From Rhizobacter sp. Root1221 (GTDB lineage Bacteria > Pseudomonadota > Gammaproteobacteria > Burkholderiales > Burkholderiaceae_C): 64,000 bases of DNA. Below are positions 25,701 to 32,882 of this stretch, one piece after another. Location of the stretch: contig NZ_LMDI01000075.1 of NCBI RefSeq assembly GCF_001425785.1, positions 1 through 64,000 on the forward strand. Reading direction: 5' to 3'. A program made the position numbers and the translations under genes. Below the pieces are notes generated by a model. That model had not been told where the DNA came from and made no database searches. It saw nothing but the letters and a program-made list of their open reading frames with translations. Position 1 is the first letter of the stretch, and each line of letters starts with the position of its first letter.

Positions 25701-28489
25701 TGCAGTGCCCAGGAGAACTGGCGGATCTGGCCGCCCGCGGCGGCCTTCGCCTGCGCGGCCGTGCGCCATTCGAGCATCTTGCGGTGCGAACCGAAGGTGC
25801 GCCACACCGCGCGCCCGATCGCATCGGCCGTCACGCAGGCGTTCTGGGCCAGCAGCACCAGCTCGACAAACGCCAGGCCCACGAGGTGGCCCAGTTCGCG
25901 GGTGAGTGCGATGGGCCGGTTCGTGCGGCCCCCCTTCGGCACCGGCTTGGTCAACACGGCCAGCCATGCCATGAACCCCGGCAGCACCAGCGACGCCACC
26001 ACCAGCGCGAGCCACGCCGCGGGGTTTGCGCGCGGGTCGCACCAGGCCCAGACGATCAGCAGCATCGACGCCACCGGCAGCGTGGACCGCCGGAGGTTGT
26101 CGAGCATCTTCCAGCGGTTCAGCGCCGACAGCGGCTCGGGCCGCAGCGACAGGAGCCACGGCAGCAGCTGCCAGTCGCCACGGATCCACCGGTGGGAGCG
26201 GGCGGCCGCCACCTCGGAGTGCGACGGCGAGTCCTCGAAGAACGCGACATCGCTGACCAGCGCACAACGGGCGAACGCACTCTCGAAGAGATCGTGGCTC
26301 AGCAGCGCGTTGTCGGGCACACGGCCGTTGAGTGACGACTGGAACGCCCGCAGGTCGTACAGGCCCTTGCCGGTGTACGAGCCTTCGTCGAACACGTCCT
26401 GGTAGGTGTCGGACACGGCCCCGGCATACGGGTCGACCCCTTCGCCCGTGGTGAAGAACCAGCGGAACAGCGACCGCTCCTCCGCCTGTGGCAGCAGGAA
26501 CGACACCCGCGGCTGGAACAGGGCATAGCCCTGCTTGACCCGGCCGGACCGCGGGTCGATGGTGGGCCGGTTCATCGGGTGGGCCGCGGTGCCCACGAGA
26601 CGGGACACGGCGCCCACCGGCATGCGCGTGTCGGCGTCGAGCGTGATGACGTAACGCACCCCTTGCGGCAACGCCTCGTCTTCCCCCGGTGCAAACACGT
26701 GCGACGTGGCCCGCTCGCCCAGCAGCAGGCGGTTGAACTCGTCGAGCTTGCCGCGCTTGCGCTCCCAGCCCATCCAGGCGCCCTCGCCCTCGTTCCACAG
26801 GCGCCGGCGGTGCACCACGTGGAAACGGCGCTCGGGGCCGTCACCCGCCAGCGGGTAGCGGTCGTTCAGCCGTGCGACGGCCTCGCGGGCCCGCAGGAGG
26901 AGCACATCGTCGCCAGGCTGGACCTCGGTGGCCGCATCCACCCAGTCGGTGAGCAATGCAAAGCGCAGGTGGTCGTCGCGGTTGGACAGGTAGTGCCGTT
27001 CGAGTTCGCCCACCTGGCGCTCCACCTGCGCGGGCTCGGTCAGGAGCGTGGGCACGACCACGACCGTCTTGCATTCGGGCGGCAGGCCTTCGAGGAAGTT
27101 CAGGCGCGGCAGCTGCGTGGGCGGGTACAGCTGCGAGGCCAGGCGGTTGACCAGGTGCATGGCCAGTTCGGAGGCGGGCCACAGCGCCAGCAGCGCCAGG
27201 CACGCGCCCGAGACGGTGAGCGCCTCTGCCCGGTACCCCGCGCCGTAGGCGACGGACGCGATGGCGATGGTCAGCAGGCTGGCAAGCAGCCCGTACACCG
27301 CAAGCTTGGCCTGCGGCACCGCGGCCGTGAGCCGGCGCCACGGGTTGCGGCCCACCCCGAGCGAGCGCTCCAGCTCGGCCCGTTCGCCGCCCAGCAACGC
27401 GGCGCCGATGTCGGCGTCTTCCTCGGCCGCGCCCTCGCCCCGCTGTCGCTTGCCGAAGCGCTCCACAGCAAGTTCGGCCAGGTAAGGCTCGGGCAGACCC
27501 GCGGAGCGGCTCAACCGCTCGATCTGGAGCCGGTAGAGCGCCCGCGACGGCGGGTCCATCCGGGCGTACACCCCGTTGCGCATCAACGCGCGGTCGACGA
27601 GCGACGTCTTCGAGAACAGATCGACCCAGTCGCTCAGCTCGATGGCCTTGATGCTGCGGAAGATGTTGCGCACGCGCACGTCGAGCAGCGTGCGGGCCAG
27701 CAGGTCCTGTTCGATCGCGGCAGCGTTCTGGACCGGCGTCTGGCCTGCCGGTTGCGGCACACGAGGGGCGATGCCGTCTGGGTCGTCGTACCGGTGGCGC
27801 TGGGCAATCTGCCCCAGGTACGCCTGGCGGAAAGACGGCGACTCGGCGGCGAGGTCGGGTTCCTCGCGCCGCCCCGCGCCGGCGGAGTCGCTCCGCTTGA
27901 GCAGCGTGTCGGCCACCTGGTCGGCCCAGTGGCCGGCACGGTGCACCTCGATGATCTGCGCGGCCGACACCCGCAGCTGGCGGATCAGCAGGAAATTGAG
28001 CACCGGCGCCAGCAGCGCGAGCTCCTGCAAGGTCAACGGGTGGGTGCGCTGGTAGTCCACCAGCACCTGCACGAGTTCGTCGGCCTCGAAGTCGAAATCG
28101 CACGCCTGCAGGTAGAACTGGGCCAGCAGTTCGATGCGCGCACGCCGCTTCCCGCGCATGCCGTTCTGGTACGCCGGCAGCCCGCGCAACTCGGGCTCGG
28201 CGAGTTGCAGCGAAAGCTGCGTGCGCGTGCGTTCGATGAGGTAGAAGTTGTCGACAAGCCACTGCGCGGCTTCCGACAGCGAACGCTGCTCGTCGGTGAA
28301 CCCTTCGATCAAGCGAACACATTCGCGCAGGCTGTCGATGGCCTGGTTGAGTTCTCGCCGGAGCCCGGCCCGGCCGAGCCGCTTGTTGGGTGCAGGCCAT
28401 TGCGCCGAGGCGCTGGAGAATTCCTCCAGCGTGGCGGACGGCGCAAAGCCGAAGCCTTCGCCGGCGTTCAACGGAGTGCTTGCGTGCAT
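19757..28489 (-). CDS. ndvB: Cyclic beta-1,2-glucan synthase (NdvB/ChvB-like)
   Basis: A giant membrane enzyme, 2910 residues, matching the usual 2800-2900 of the family. It makes periplasmic cyclic glucans from UDP-glucose: a GT84 domain initiates and extends the chain, and the C-terminal GH94 phosphorylase-like part trims chain length. Visible landmarks are hydrophobic segments near 400-450 and 830-960, the GT84 sugar-nucleotide motif YVITLDADTRMP, a central glucoamylase-like region (YGISESGVNV, HMAHHQAMALLALA) and the GH94 catalytic motif CGDWNDGMNRVG. Cyclic glucans serve osmoadaptation and host interaction. The start at 28489 is the ATG before the conserved N terminus; the frame extends further without support. 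The small membrane peptide gene lies 82 bases upstream on the same strand. Confidence 0.9.
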   Translation of the reverse strand: MHASTPLNAGEGFGFAPSATLEEFSSASAQWPAPNKRLGRAGLRRELNQAIDSLRECVRLIEGFTDEQRSLSEAAQWLVDNFYLIERTRTQLSLQLAEPELRGLPAYQNGMRGKRRARIELLAQFYLQACDFDFEADELVQVLVDYQRTHPLTLQELALLAPVLNFLLIRQLRVSAAQIIEVHRAGHWADQVADTLLKRSDSAGAGRREEPDLAAESPSFRQAYLGQIAQRHRYDDPDGIAPRVPQPAGQTPVQNAAAIEQDLLARTLLDVRVRNIFRSIKAIELSDWVDLFSKTSLVDRALMRNGVYARMDPPSRALYRLQIERLSRSAGLPEPYLAELAVERFGKRQRGEGAAEEDADIGAALLGGERAELERSLGVGRNPWRRLTAAVPQAKLAVYGLLASLLTIAIASVAYGAGYRAEALTVSGACLALLALWPASELAMHLVNRLASQLYPPTQLPRLNFLEGLPPECKTVVVVPTLLTEPAQVERQVGELERHYLSNRDDHLRFALLTDWVDAATEVQPGDDVLLLRAREAVARLNDRYPLAGDGPERRFHVVHRRRLWNEGEGAWMGWERKRGKLDEFNRLLLGERATSHVFAPGEDEALPQGVRYVITLDADTRMPVGAVSRLVGTAAHPMNRPTIDPRSGRVKQGYALFQPRVSFLLPQAEERSLFRWFFTTGEGVDPYAGAVSDTYQDVFDEGSYTGKGLYDLRAFQSSLNGRVPDNALLSHDLFESAFARCALVSDVAFFEDSPSHSEVAAARSHRWIRGDWQLLPWLLSLRPEPLSALNRWKMLDNLRRSTLPVASMLLIVWAWCDPRANPAAWLALVVASLVLPGFMAWLAVLTKPVPKGGRTNRPIALTRELGHLVGLAFVELVLLAQNACVTADAIGRAVWRTFGSHRKMLEWRTAAQAKAAAGGQIRQFSWALHSATLPVIGATALILLFHRESLLPAGPLLLAWWLSPLIAVGLSAPGLFERAVATDADLQAFRRIAHRTWRFFERYVTAVDQHLPPDNVQFDPEEVVAHRTSPTNIGLYLLAVTRAHDLGWVGASAYVDRLTATLDSMARLETHEGHLLNWYETRTLQALEPRYVSSVDSGNLAAHLVVLSRACTDLRQQLAVGPEVLRGPHDTWLEIEYLWRTARGPAARGNVTPVEIDRALTGIGTVLGDTPSTPAQYASCLKQALGHALHLKELLDAYAFEESGRIGSLVEDSERLCAMLADHVDDLQRNCPWAVDPAFDTLRREAPALFEPALDAFLDDVPTRGGAPQRQRELVRRLNEAAARHGPAPAFGPALAAAVEACSEATAASEAWLARLADCAVRAEAAWRAMNFKFMFDPKRKLFSIGYRVNEHQLDEGRYDLLASESRLGSYLAAAKGDVPVDHWFRLGRHMGLVEAGPVLISWSGSMFEYLMPALVMKTPAGSLLDQTCLHAIQEQIRYGRAHHVPWGISESGVNVRDVELTYQYGPSGVPSLSLKRGMDRQLVVAPYASAMAAAFAPAEVRRNFDALSAIGALGPHGFFEAIDFTAERLGEGMTSAVVRSHMAHHQAMALLALASLLSSRSLVDLFHAEPEVNAFDLLLQEQLAGAVIIARDTTTATDRSDKAARHTAQRVRRFSGADLRRPAVHLLSNRRYATAVTVTGSGYSECNDVDITRWREDRVIDESGLFVYLRDADSRAMWSTTLAPTFGTPDSYEVEFAEARAQFDLRRHGIRSSLEVVVAQQEDAEIRTVKLSNESHLVRRIEVCALTEVVLNQRNADLAHPAFSNLFITTEYDTTRGALLATRRPRADHEAATTVVLGSVLEGGVFGEPAYDTDRRVVVGRGRTKREPLALSPHGALASTVGAVLDPVLCLSHTVELEPGASVRLSFVMAYGADRDAAWRTYQHLASFTALQREISRSWVYAQAKLHQLGITSDEAATFQALGGYLMFSDTAFRPGREFMRGNHLSKRALWRYGISGDRPILLVALDANEDLPLVQQVLLAHQFWRARSFAADVVLINDRGTSYSDDMQQAIEGMIRRADAGPDRGGSEGAAYVLRGDRLPDDERRLLMTVCRVFMRGGQGLLADQLRRRAPRDPHGPPMPPARQAAPLTGAAHTQATAEGELEFFNGLGGFADNGREYRVVLPPGRATPAPWVNVIASPQMGTLVSESGAAFSWRMNARENQLSPWSNDALSDPSSELVYLQDRQSGGWWTPTAQPRRVPDAIYECAHGAGYSRFTTQVDGIDSELMHFVSWDKPAKYMRLRLTNHSGRRRTLAVTGFVNLVLGDSRSGRVDLLSTWAGSTEDAVTLYARNPANADFGRDIAWMGCSQPVTGWTCDRAEFFGFGGSLAAPQAIEGGQALRQAAGVGPDPCWAMQVDVKLGPGETVDVVFAMGQAASIAGADELARMCTRGASDELAHVVAQWDGLLGAVQVETPDRARDLLLNRWLLYQTLSSRVLGRCGFYQAGGAYGFRDQLQDTMSLVHAWPGHVREHLLRAAAQQFVEGDVQHWWHPPSGKGVRTTFSDDRLWLPLAVAHYVAVTGDDRVLDRTVPFLEGPTLPPHEESLYFEPTVSPESATLFEHCVRTIQVSRKMGRHGLPLMGCGDWNDGMNRVGWKGEGESVWMAWFLKHVLDAFMPCAEQRGRADLVSEWRQLSADLLAAIDGQAWDGEWYRRAYFDDGAPLGSASNDECRIDSLAQSWAVIAGGGDPARARQAMEHVDTMLVDRQAGILRLFTPSFDKTVHDPGYIKGYVPGIRENGGQYTHAAVWTVMAFARLGDAERANALFETVNPVGKSDSRVAVQRYRVEPYVMAADIYGEAPHTGKGGWTWYTGAAGWYYRVGLEEILGLKLNAGVLVLAPCIPAAWPSFKVTLRVGGSWYDIELLNPHRVTGGRVTYEHDGEVIPGAGGVTLLDDGARHRLVATLAAAGA

Positions 28490-28571
28490 GCGGTGCGGCT
28501 CTTGTCGGTACGGCAATCCTCTCGCGCAGCGGAGGGTCCGCGCGCAGCGTGCGCCGGAAGCGGGTCCGGCA

Positions 28572-28694
28572 TCAGCTGGTTCGGCTCGAAGGCTGGTGGG
28601 CCACGGCCACACCACCATCCTGGCTCAACGTCACCAGCACCATGCCCACGACAAGAAAGGGCACCCCCACTGCCCACATCAACAGCTTCGTCAT
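28572..28694 (-). CDS. Small single-helix membrane protein (40 aa), unknown function
   Basis: The 40-residue frame begins MTKLLMWAVGVPFLVVGMVL and has one hydrophobic helix (residues 4-23) followed by a polar tail, so it should sit in the inner membrane. An AAAGGGGG ribosome site precedes the ATG at a good distance. It is the first frame upstream of the glucan synthase on the same strand, with an 82-base gap, so it may be its leader gene. I recognise no family. The possibility of chance coding remains. Confidence 0.5.
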   Translation of the reverse strand: MTKLLMWAVGVPFLVVGMVLVTLSQDGGVAVAHQPSSRTS

Positions 28695-29066
28695 GGCACC
28701 CCCTTTGGAAACAACAGCTCTTTGCGACCTGCAAGAGGCGAGTCTAAAGTTGCGCCCGAGGAGGCACAACCGGACGGAACAGCGCCCCGGTGTGGGCCCC
28801 GTCCTACGCCGACGACACCTTCGCCCCAAGCTCACAGCGGCGCAAACGACAGTAGGCATCGTCCTACAATCGTTACGGGACTCCCCCGACGTTTCGGCAA
28901 GTAACCGGTCAGTAGAATTCCTGCAATGAGTGGAGCAGTACCCGCGGCGACCCACCGCAACCGTCCGGCTACGGCGGGCCGCCAGAGAATGTGACGCAGC
29001 GAGCCCGGGTATGCCGTTTCGAACACGACCACAAGAGTGCGCAGGCACGATGCAAAGCTCGCTGCC
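28695..29066. promoter_or_regulatory. Divergent regulatory region with GacA-box-like sites
   Basis: The 372-base region between the small membrane gene (minus) and the receiver gene (plus) holds no gene I can support. A perfect GTAGG-N6-CCTAC dyad lies at 28852-28867. A near copy (GTGGG-N6-CCTAC) lies at 28792-28807. The spacing and form match the TGTAAG-N6-CTTACA box bound by GacA/UvrY-type regulators, which are homologous to the regulator encoded at 29543-30175. Confidence 0.5.
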
Positions 29067-29468
29067 ATGTTGAAAACCTACATCGTCGAAGACAGCCCGG
29101 TGATCCGCGAAAACCTCATCGCGACACTCGAGGAACTGGTTGCGGTGGAGGTGGTGGGAACGGCGGACAACGAGTCCGCAGCAGTCTATTGGCTCACGCA
29201 AACGCGCAATGCGTGCGACCTGGTCATCATCGACATCTTCCTGAAGAGCGGCTCCGGCCTCGGTGTGCTGTCCGCCAGCGCCCGCGCGGCCGACCACGCC
29301 AAGCTGGTGGTGCTGAGCAACTACGCCACGCCCGACATGCGGCGCAAGTGCCTCGAACTCGGCGCACACAAGGTGTTCGACAAATCAAACGAGATCGACG
29401 CGTTGATCTCGTATTGCCAGAAGCTCGCGGCCGGGGACACCTCGTCGTCGGTGATGGGCGCCCTTTGA
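29067..29468 (+). CDS. Single-domain response regulator (CheY-like receiver)
   Basis: A 133-residue stand-alone receiver without output domain. The acidic pocket (ED in YIVEDSP), the phosphoacceptor aspartate (VIIDIFL), the Ser/Thr switch (VVLSNYA) and the conserved lysine (KVFDKSNE) are all present. It should be phosphorylated and act through protein contacts, for instance as a phosphate sink or competitor of the full-length regulator next to it. ATG at 29067 is chosen because the beta-1 strand starts at once; the frame extends 10 codons upstream. Confidence 0.92.
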   Translation: MLKTYIVEDSPVIRENLIATLEELVAVEVVGTADNESAAVYWLTQTRNACDLVIIDIFLKSGSGLGVLSASARAADHAKLVVLSNYATPDMRRKCLELGAHKVFDKSNEIDALISYCQKLAAGDTSSSVMGAL

Positions 29469-29542
29469 CGGGATGCACATCGGGCGTCCTCGGGTTCAAC
29501 CCACCGTCGCCAACCGCGCCATCACGGCGCGGGCCACCCGCT

Positions 29543-30175
29543 TCACTGGATGAGGCCGTTCTTGAGGGCGTAGTACGTGAGGTCGCTGTTGGATTCGAGC
29601 TTCATCTTTTCCATCACGCGCGTGCGGTACGTGCTGACGGTCTTGACGCTCAACGACAGGCTGTCGGCCATGTGGCCGATGGTTTCGCCCTTGGCCAGCC
29701 GCAGGAACACCTGGAACTCGCGCTCGGACAGTTGCTCGTGAAGCGGCTTGTCGGCGTTGCCACCGAGGTTGTCGGCCAGCAGTTCGGCCACCGCCGGGGT
29801 GATGTACTTGCGGCCACGCGCCACGGTGCGGATGGCCGTGACGATCTCCTCGGGTTCGCATTCCTTGTTGAGGTAACCGCTTGCTCCCTGCCGGAGCAGC
29901 GTGGTGGCGTAGTGCGCCTCGGGGAAGCCGCTCAGGATGAGCACGGGCAACTCCGGCGCGCGCGCGCGAATGGCCGCCAGCGCGTCCACGCCGCTCTGCT
30001 CGGGCATGGAGAGGTCCATCACGAGCACGTCGACGAGGCCCTTGCGCACGATGTCGAGCGCCTCGCGGCCGTTGGTGGCTTCGGCCACGACCTGCAGGTC
30101 GACCTGCTCGGAGAGGTACTGACGCAAGCCTGCACGAACCAGGGCGTGATCGTCGACGATGGCAACTTTGATCAT
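29543..30175 (-). CDS. LuxR/NarL-family response regulator (GacA/UvrY-like)
   Basis: This protein has 210 residues: a receiver domain (VAIVDDHALVRAGL, phosphoacceptor in VLVMDLSMPE, lysine in GYLNKECEPEE) and a C-terminal LuxR helix-turn-helix (LSEREFQVFLRLAKGETIGHMADSLSLSVKTVSTYRTRVMEKM). It is a DNA-binding transcription regulator. It is divergent from the kinase gene at 30241 with 65 bases between them, so the two probably form a pair. The start at 30175 puts MIKVAIVDD at the N terminus as in GacA/UvrY; a Met 13 codons upstream is less likely. Confidence 0.93.
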   Translation of the reverse strand: MIKVAIVDDHALVRAGLRQYLSEQVDLQVVAEATNGREALDIVRKGLVDVLVMDLSMPEQSGVDALAAIRARAPELPVLILSGFPEAHYATTLLRQGASGYLNKECEPEEIVTAIRTVARGRKYITPAVAELLADNLGGNADKPLHEQLSEREFQVFLRLAKGETIGHMADSLSLSVKTVSTYRTRVMEKMKLESNSDLTYYALKNGLIQ

Positions 30176-30240
30176 GTCGGAATCGGGCGGTTTGAGGAAT
30201 TCTGCACGAATCATTCTAGATGCATGGAACGGAACAGCGC

Positions 30241-31623
30241 ATGAAGAACTTCTTTGTCCGATTCAAACGGAGTGCGGTAACGTTCCCGCTGGCCGTGATC
30301 ACCGCGCTCAGCCTGATGGCGATCAGCGAGTCGTCGTACCGCTCCTCCGTCGACTCGCTCGACCGGCTGGGCCAGCTGGGGGTGGCGCGCATCAACAACC
30401 TCGTGCTGCTGCGCCAGGTGCTCGACGCCGAGAACGGCCAGCGGGGTTACCTGATCACCGGCCGTGCCGAGTACCTGGCGCCCTACCGCGCAACCATGAG
30501 CAGCATCGGCCAGACGATGAAGATCCTCCAGGATTTCTATTCGAAGGAACCCCAGCAGGTGGCCGACTTCATGCTGCTCGAGTCGCTCGTCAACAAGAAG
30601 CTCTCCGAGATGGACACCACCATCCAGCTTCGCACCGAAGGGCGCGACGAGGCCTGGCGCGCGGTCATCGAGACCGACATCGGCCGCGAACAGATGGAGG
30701 CCATCCGTGTCGCTTCTGAAAACCTGTTCAAGCGGGAGTCGGCGCAGATCACCACCGGCCGGGCATCCGTCTACCAGACGCTGCAGCTGAGCCGGTTCGG
30801 GGTGGCCGCGATGACGGCGCTGAGCGTGCTCGCGTTTTTCATGTACCTGCGCCAGTCTGCCATGCTCGACCAGGAGCGCCGCCGCCAGCAGCTTGCGCTG
30901 CAGCTCGAGCGCGACCTGCTCGAGCACCAGGTCAAGGGCCGCACCGCGCAGCTGACCGAACTGGCCCACCACCTGCAGACCGCCCGCGAGGACGAACGCA
31001 GCCGGCTCGCCCGCGACCTGCACGACGAACTGGGCGCCTTGCTCACCGCGGCCAAGCTCGACGTGGCGCGGCTCAAGTCCCGCATCGGCACCGTGACACC
31101 CGAGGCCCAGGAGCGCATCACCCACCTGAACGACACCCTCAACGACGGCATCGCGCTGAAGCGCCGCATCATCGAGGACCTGCGCCCCTCGTCGCTCAAC
31201 AACCTGGGCCTCGTGGCCGCGCTGGAGATCCTGGCCCGCGAGTTCGCCGAACGCTCGGGCTTGAAGGTGAACTGTGACCTGCACGCGGTGAAGCTCAAGC
31301 CGTCGAGCGAACTGACCGTGTACCGTCTGGTGCAGGAAGCGCTGACCAACATCGCCAAGTACGCCAAGGCCACGCACGTGGACATCCACCTGCACGAGGT
31401 GCGGTCGCAGGTCGAGGTGGCGGTGCGCGACGACGGCATCGGGTTCGACACCAGCGTGAAACGCCCGTCCAGCCACGGGCTGGTGGGCATGCGCTACCGG
31501 GTCGAGGCCGAAGGCGGCAGCATGCAGTTGCAGGCCGCATCGGGCACCGGCACGGCGATCATCGCGCACCTCCCCGTCTCGGCGGATGCCCCGGCCCCGC
31601 CCGCGATGGACACACCCGCGTAG
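30241..31623 (+). CDS. CHASE3-domain sensor histidine kinase (HisKA_3, NarX-like)
   Basis: A membrane kinase of 460 residues. A first helix ([15 protein letters not shown]), a periplasmic CHASE3 domain of about 140 residues ([18 protein letters not shown]) and a second helix ([16 protein letters not shown]) precede a coiled coil. The HisKA_3 segment [16 protein letters not shown] carries the phosphorylated His. The ATPase region has [19 protein letters not shown] and HGLVGMRYR. It should phosphorylate the divergent LuxR-type regulator. Start at 30241; a Met seven codons earlier is possible. Its stop codon lies inside the GTAGG-N6-CCTAC site at 31620. Confidence 0.93.
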   Translation: MKNFFVRFKRSAVTFPLAVITALSLMAISESSYRSSVDSLDRLGQLGVARINNLVLLRQVLDAENGQRGYLITGRAEYLAPYRATMSSIGQTMKILQDFYSKEPQQVADFMLLESLVNKKLSEMDTTIQLRTEGRDEAWRAVIETDIGREQMEAIRVASENLFKRESAQITTGRASVYQTLQLSRFGVAAMTALSVLAFFMYLRQSAMLDQERRRQQLALQLERDLLEHQVKGRTAQLTELAHHLQTAREDERSRLARDLHDELGALLTAAKLDVARLKSRIGTVTPEAQERITHLNDTLNDGIALKRRIIEDLRPSSLNNLGLVAALEILAREFAERSGLKVNCDLHAVKLKPSSELTVYRLVQEALTNIAKYAKATHVDIHLHEVRSQVEVAVRDDGIGFDTSVKRPSSHGLVGMRYRVEAEGGSMQLQAASGTGTAIIAHLPVSADAPAPPAMDTPA

Positions 31624-31635
31624 GCCATTTCCTAC
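31620..31635. promoter_or_regulatory. GTAGG-N6-CCTAC dyad upstream of DUF1328 gene
   Basis: A perfect 5-bp inverted repeat with a six-base spacer, overlapping the stop codon of the kinase gene and lying about 120 bases before the small DUF1328 gene. It is the same architecture as the site at 28852-28867, so the adjacent GacA-like regulator may bind it. Confidence 0.5.
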
Positions 31636-31757
31636 AGGCTTGCCGAGGGGCCGCCGACAGCCCGTCGCGTCCGTGTCTCATGGGCCGCGCCGGGTGGGCA
31701 GCCGTAAGCTCGTCTCACTGCTTGAACGTCTCAAACAGATCTCACAAGGAGCCCAAC

Positions 31758-31922
31758 ATGCTGCACTACGCCGTAGTCTTTTTTGTCATTGCGCTGATCG
31801 CAGCGCTGTTCGGTTTCGGTGGCATTGCTGCCAGCGCTGCCGGCATTGCCAAGATTCTCTTTATCATCTTTGCTGTCCTGGCTGTGGCGAGTTTCCTGTT
31901 CAGCCTGATCAAGAAAGGCTAG
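31758..31922 (+). CDS. DUF1328 small membrane protein
   Basis: A 54-residue protein with two hydrophobic segments joined by the family motif [17 protein letters not shown], identical in plan to E. coli YtjA. The function is unknown, although the family is often stress-induced. An AAGGAG site precedes the ATG at 31758. It is followed by the DUF883 gene after 59 bases. A paralogue is encoded at 33630-33809. Confidence 0.9.
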   Translation: MLHYAVVFFVIALIAALFGFGGIAASAAGIAKILFIIFAVLAVASFLFSLIKKG

Positions 31923-31981
31923 TGGCACCCGCCTGAACTCCGGCCGCGACACTCCGCCAACTTCACAACAGGAACTCCATC

Positions 31982-32386
31982 ATGAGCGTCAACAAGCCAC
32001 AAAGCGCCCCCTCTGCGGAAGACCAGACCAACGCTGCCGCGGACCGTGCCGCAGAAGCCGCGGACCACATGGTCAGCACCACCCGCCGGGTCGCCAACGA
32101 TGCGCTGGATCACGTCGAATCGGCGATCCACTCCGCCCGAGCCAACGTGCAACCCGCAATCTCCCGCATCGCCACCCAGGCCGAGACGCTGGCCCGAAAA
32201 GGCCTCGACGCGGTCAAGGACGGGGCCTACCAGGTGCGCGATCGCGCGCAGACCCTGGGCGACGTGACCGTGCGGTATGTCAAGGACGAGCCGGTCAAGG
32301 CCGTGCTGATCGCCGCGGCCACCGGTGCCGCGCTGATGGCGCTGCTCAGCCTGGTGCAGAGCGCCCGGCGCAACAGCGACCGCTGA
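31982..32386 (+). CDS. DUF883 family protein (ElaB/YqjD/YgaM-like)
   Basis: A 134-residue protein: a long charged amphipathic helix region (DHVESAIHSARANVQPAISR) and one C-terminal membrane helix (AVLIAAATGAALMALLSLV) with a basic end. In E. coli the relatives are inner-membrane proteins that bind ribosomes in stationary phase. It sits among other envelope stress genes and is closed off by two strong hairpins. Confidence 0.88.
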   Translation: MSVNKPQSAPSAEDQTNAAADRAAEAADHMVSTTRRVANDALDHVESAIHSARANVQPAISRIATQAETLARKGLDAVKDGAYQVRDRAQTLGDVTVRYVKDEPVKAVLIAAATGAALMALLSLVQSARRNSDR

Positions 32387-32398
32387 TCGCGGACCCGG

Positions 32399-32435
32399 GG
32401 GCCCGGCACCGCGCGTCTTGCGCGGCGCCGGGCCC
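32399..32435 (+). terminator. Strong hairpin 1 after DUF883
   Basis: The arms GGGCCCGGCACCGCGC and GCGCGGCGCCGGGCCC pair over 16 positions with one mismatch around a GTCTT loop, 12 bases after the stop. There is no T run. It may terminate transcription or stabilise the mRNA 3' end. Confidence 0.55.
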
Positions 32436-32437
32436 TT

Positions 32438-32469
32438 GGTGCTTGGCGGCCGCCCGGCCGCCAAGCACC
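32438..32469 (+). terminator. Strong hairpin 2 (perfect 14-bp stem)
   Basis: GGTGCTTGGCGGCC and GGCCGCCAAGCACC are exact reverse complements around a GCCC loop, two bases after the first hairpin. Two such stable stems in tandem between DUF883 and the YqjE-like gene are unusual. A short T-containing stretch (CTTGTCTCC) follows. Confidence 0.55.
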
Positions 32470-32498
32470 GCTTGTCTCCTTTCACTTTCGGCCGCGCC

Positions 32499-32882
32499 AT
32501 GATCCACCCCCTCGTTCGACTGCTCGCCACCGAACCGCACCTCGCCGCCGAACACGTCGGCGCCTACGCGGCCCTCATCGAAGTCGAAGCCGGTCTGGTG
32601 AGGCGACGATGGCTGCTCCGGGTGGCGCTGAGCCTGCTCGCCCTCTGCTGCCTCGGCGTGGCGGTGGTGCTCGCTGGCGTCGCCCTGATGCTGTGGGCCA
32701 TCACACCCGGGCTGTCGGAGCAGGCGCAGTGGGCGCTTTTTGCGGCGCCGGCCGTGCCCGCGGTCGCGGCCATCGTGGCGGGCCTCGTGGCGCGGCGGCC
32801 GTCGGCCGAACGCGCCTTCGCGTCGATCCAGGCGCAGATCCGCGCCGACCTGGACATGTTCCGCGACGCGAGGTCCGCATGA
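32499..32882 (+). CDS. YqjE/phage holin superfamily III-like membrane protein
   Basis: A 127-residue inner-membrane protein with an N-terminal amphipathic part and two long hydrophobic helices (VALSLLALCCLGVAVVLAGVAL and ALFAAPAVPAVAAIVAGLVA), as in YqjE. The family name refers to holin similarity, but the neighbourhood next to DUF883 is the chromosomal yqjD-yqjE arrangement, so a lysis role is unlikely. Start ATG at 32499. The stop overlaps the next start (ATGA). Confidence 0.8.
   Translation: MIHPLVRLLATEPHLAAEHVGAYAALIEVEAGLVRRRWLLRVALSLLALCCLGVAVVLAGVALMLWAITPGLSEQAQWALFAAPAVPAVAAIVAGLVARRPSAERAFASIQAQIRADLDMFRDARSA

Noticed and set aside
32499-32882. Phage holin gene
   Set aside because: The holin-like family name also covers YqjE; the gene sits in a yqjDE-like chromosomal order and no lysis or phage genes are present.
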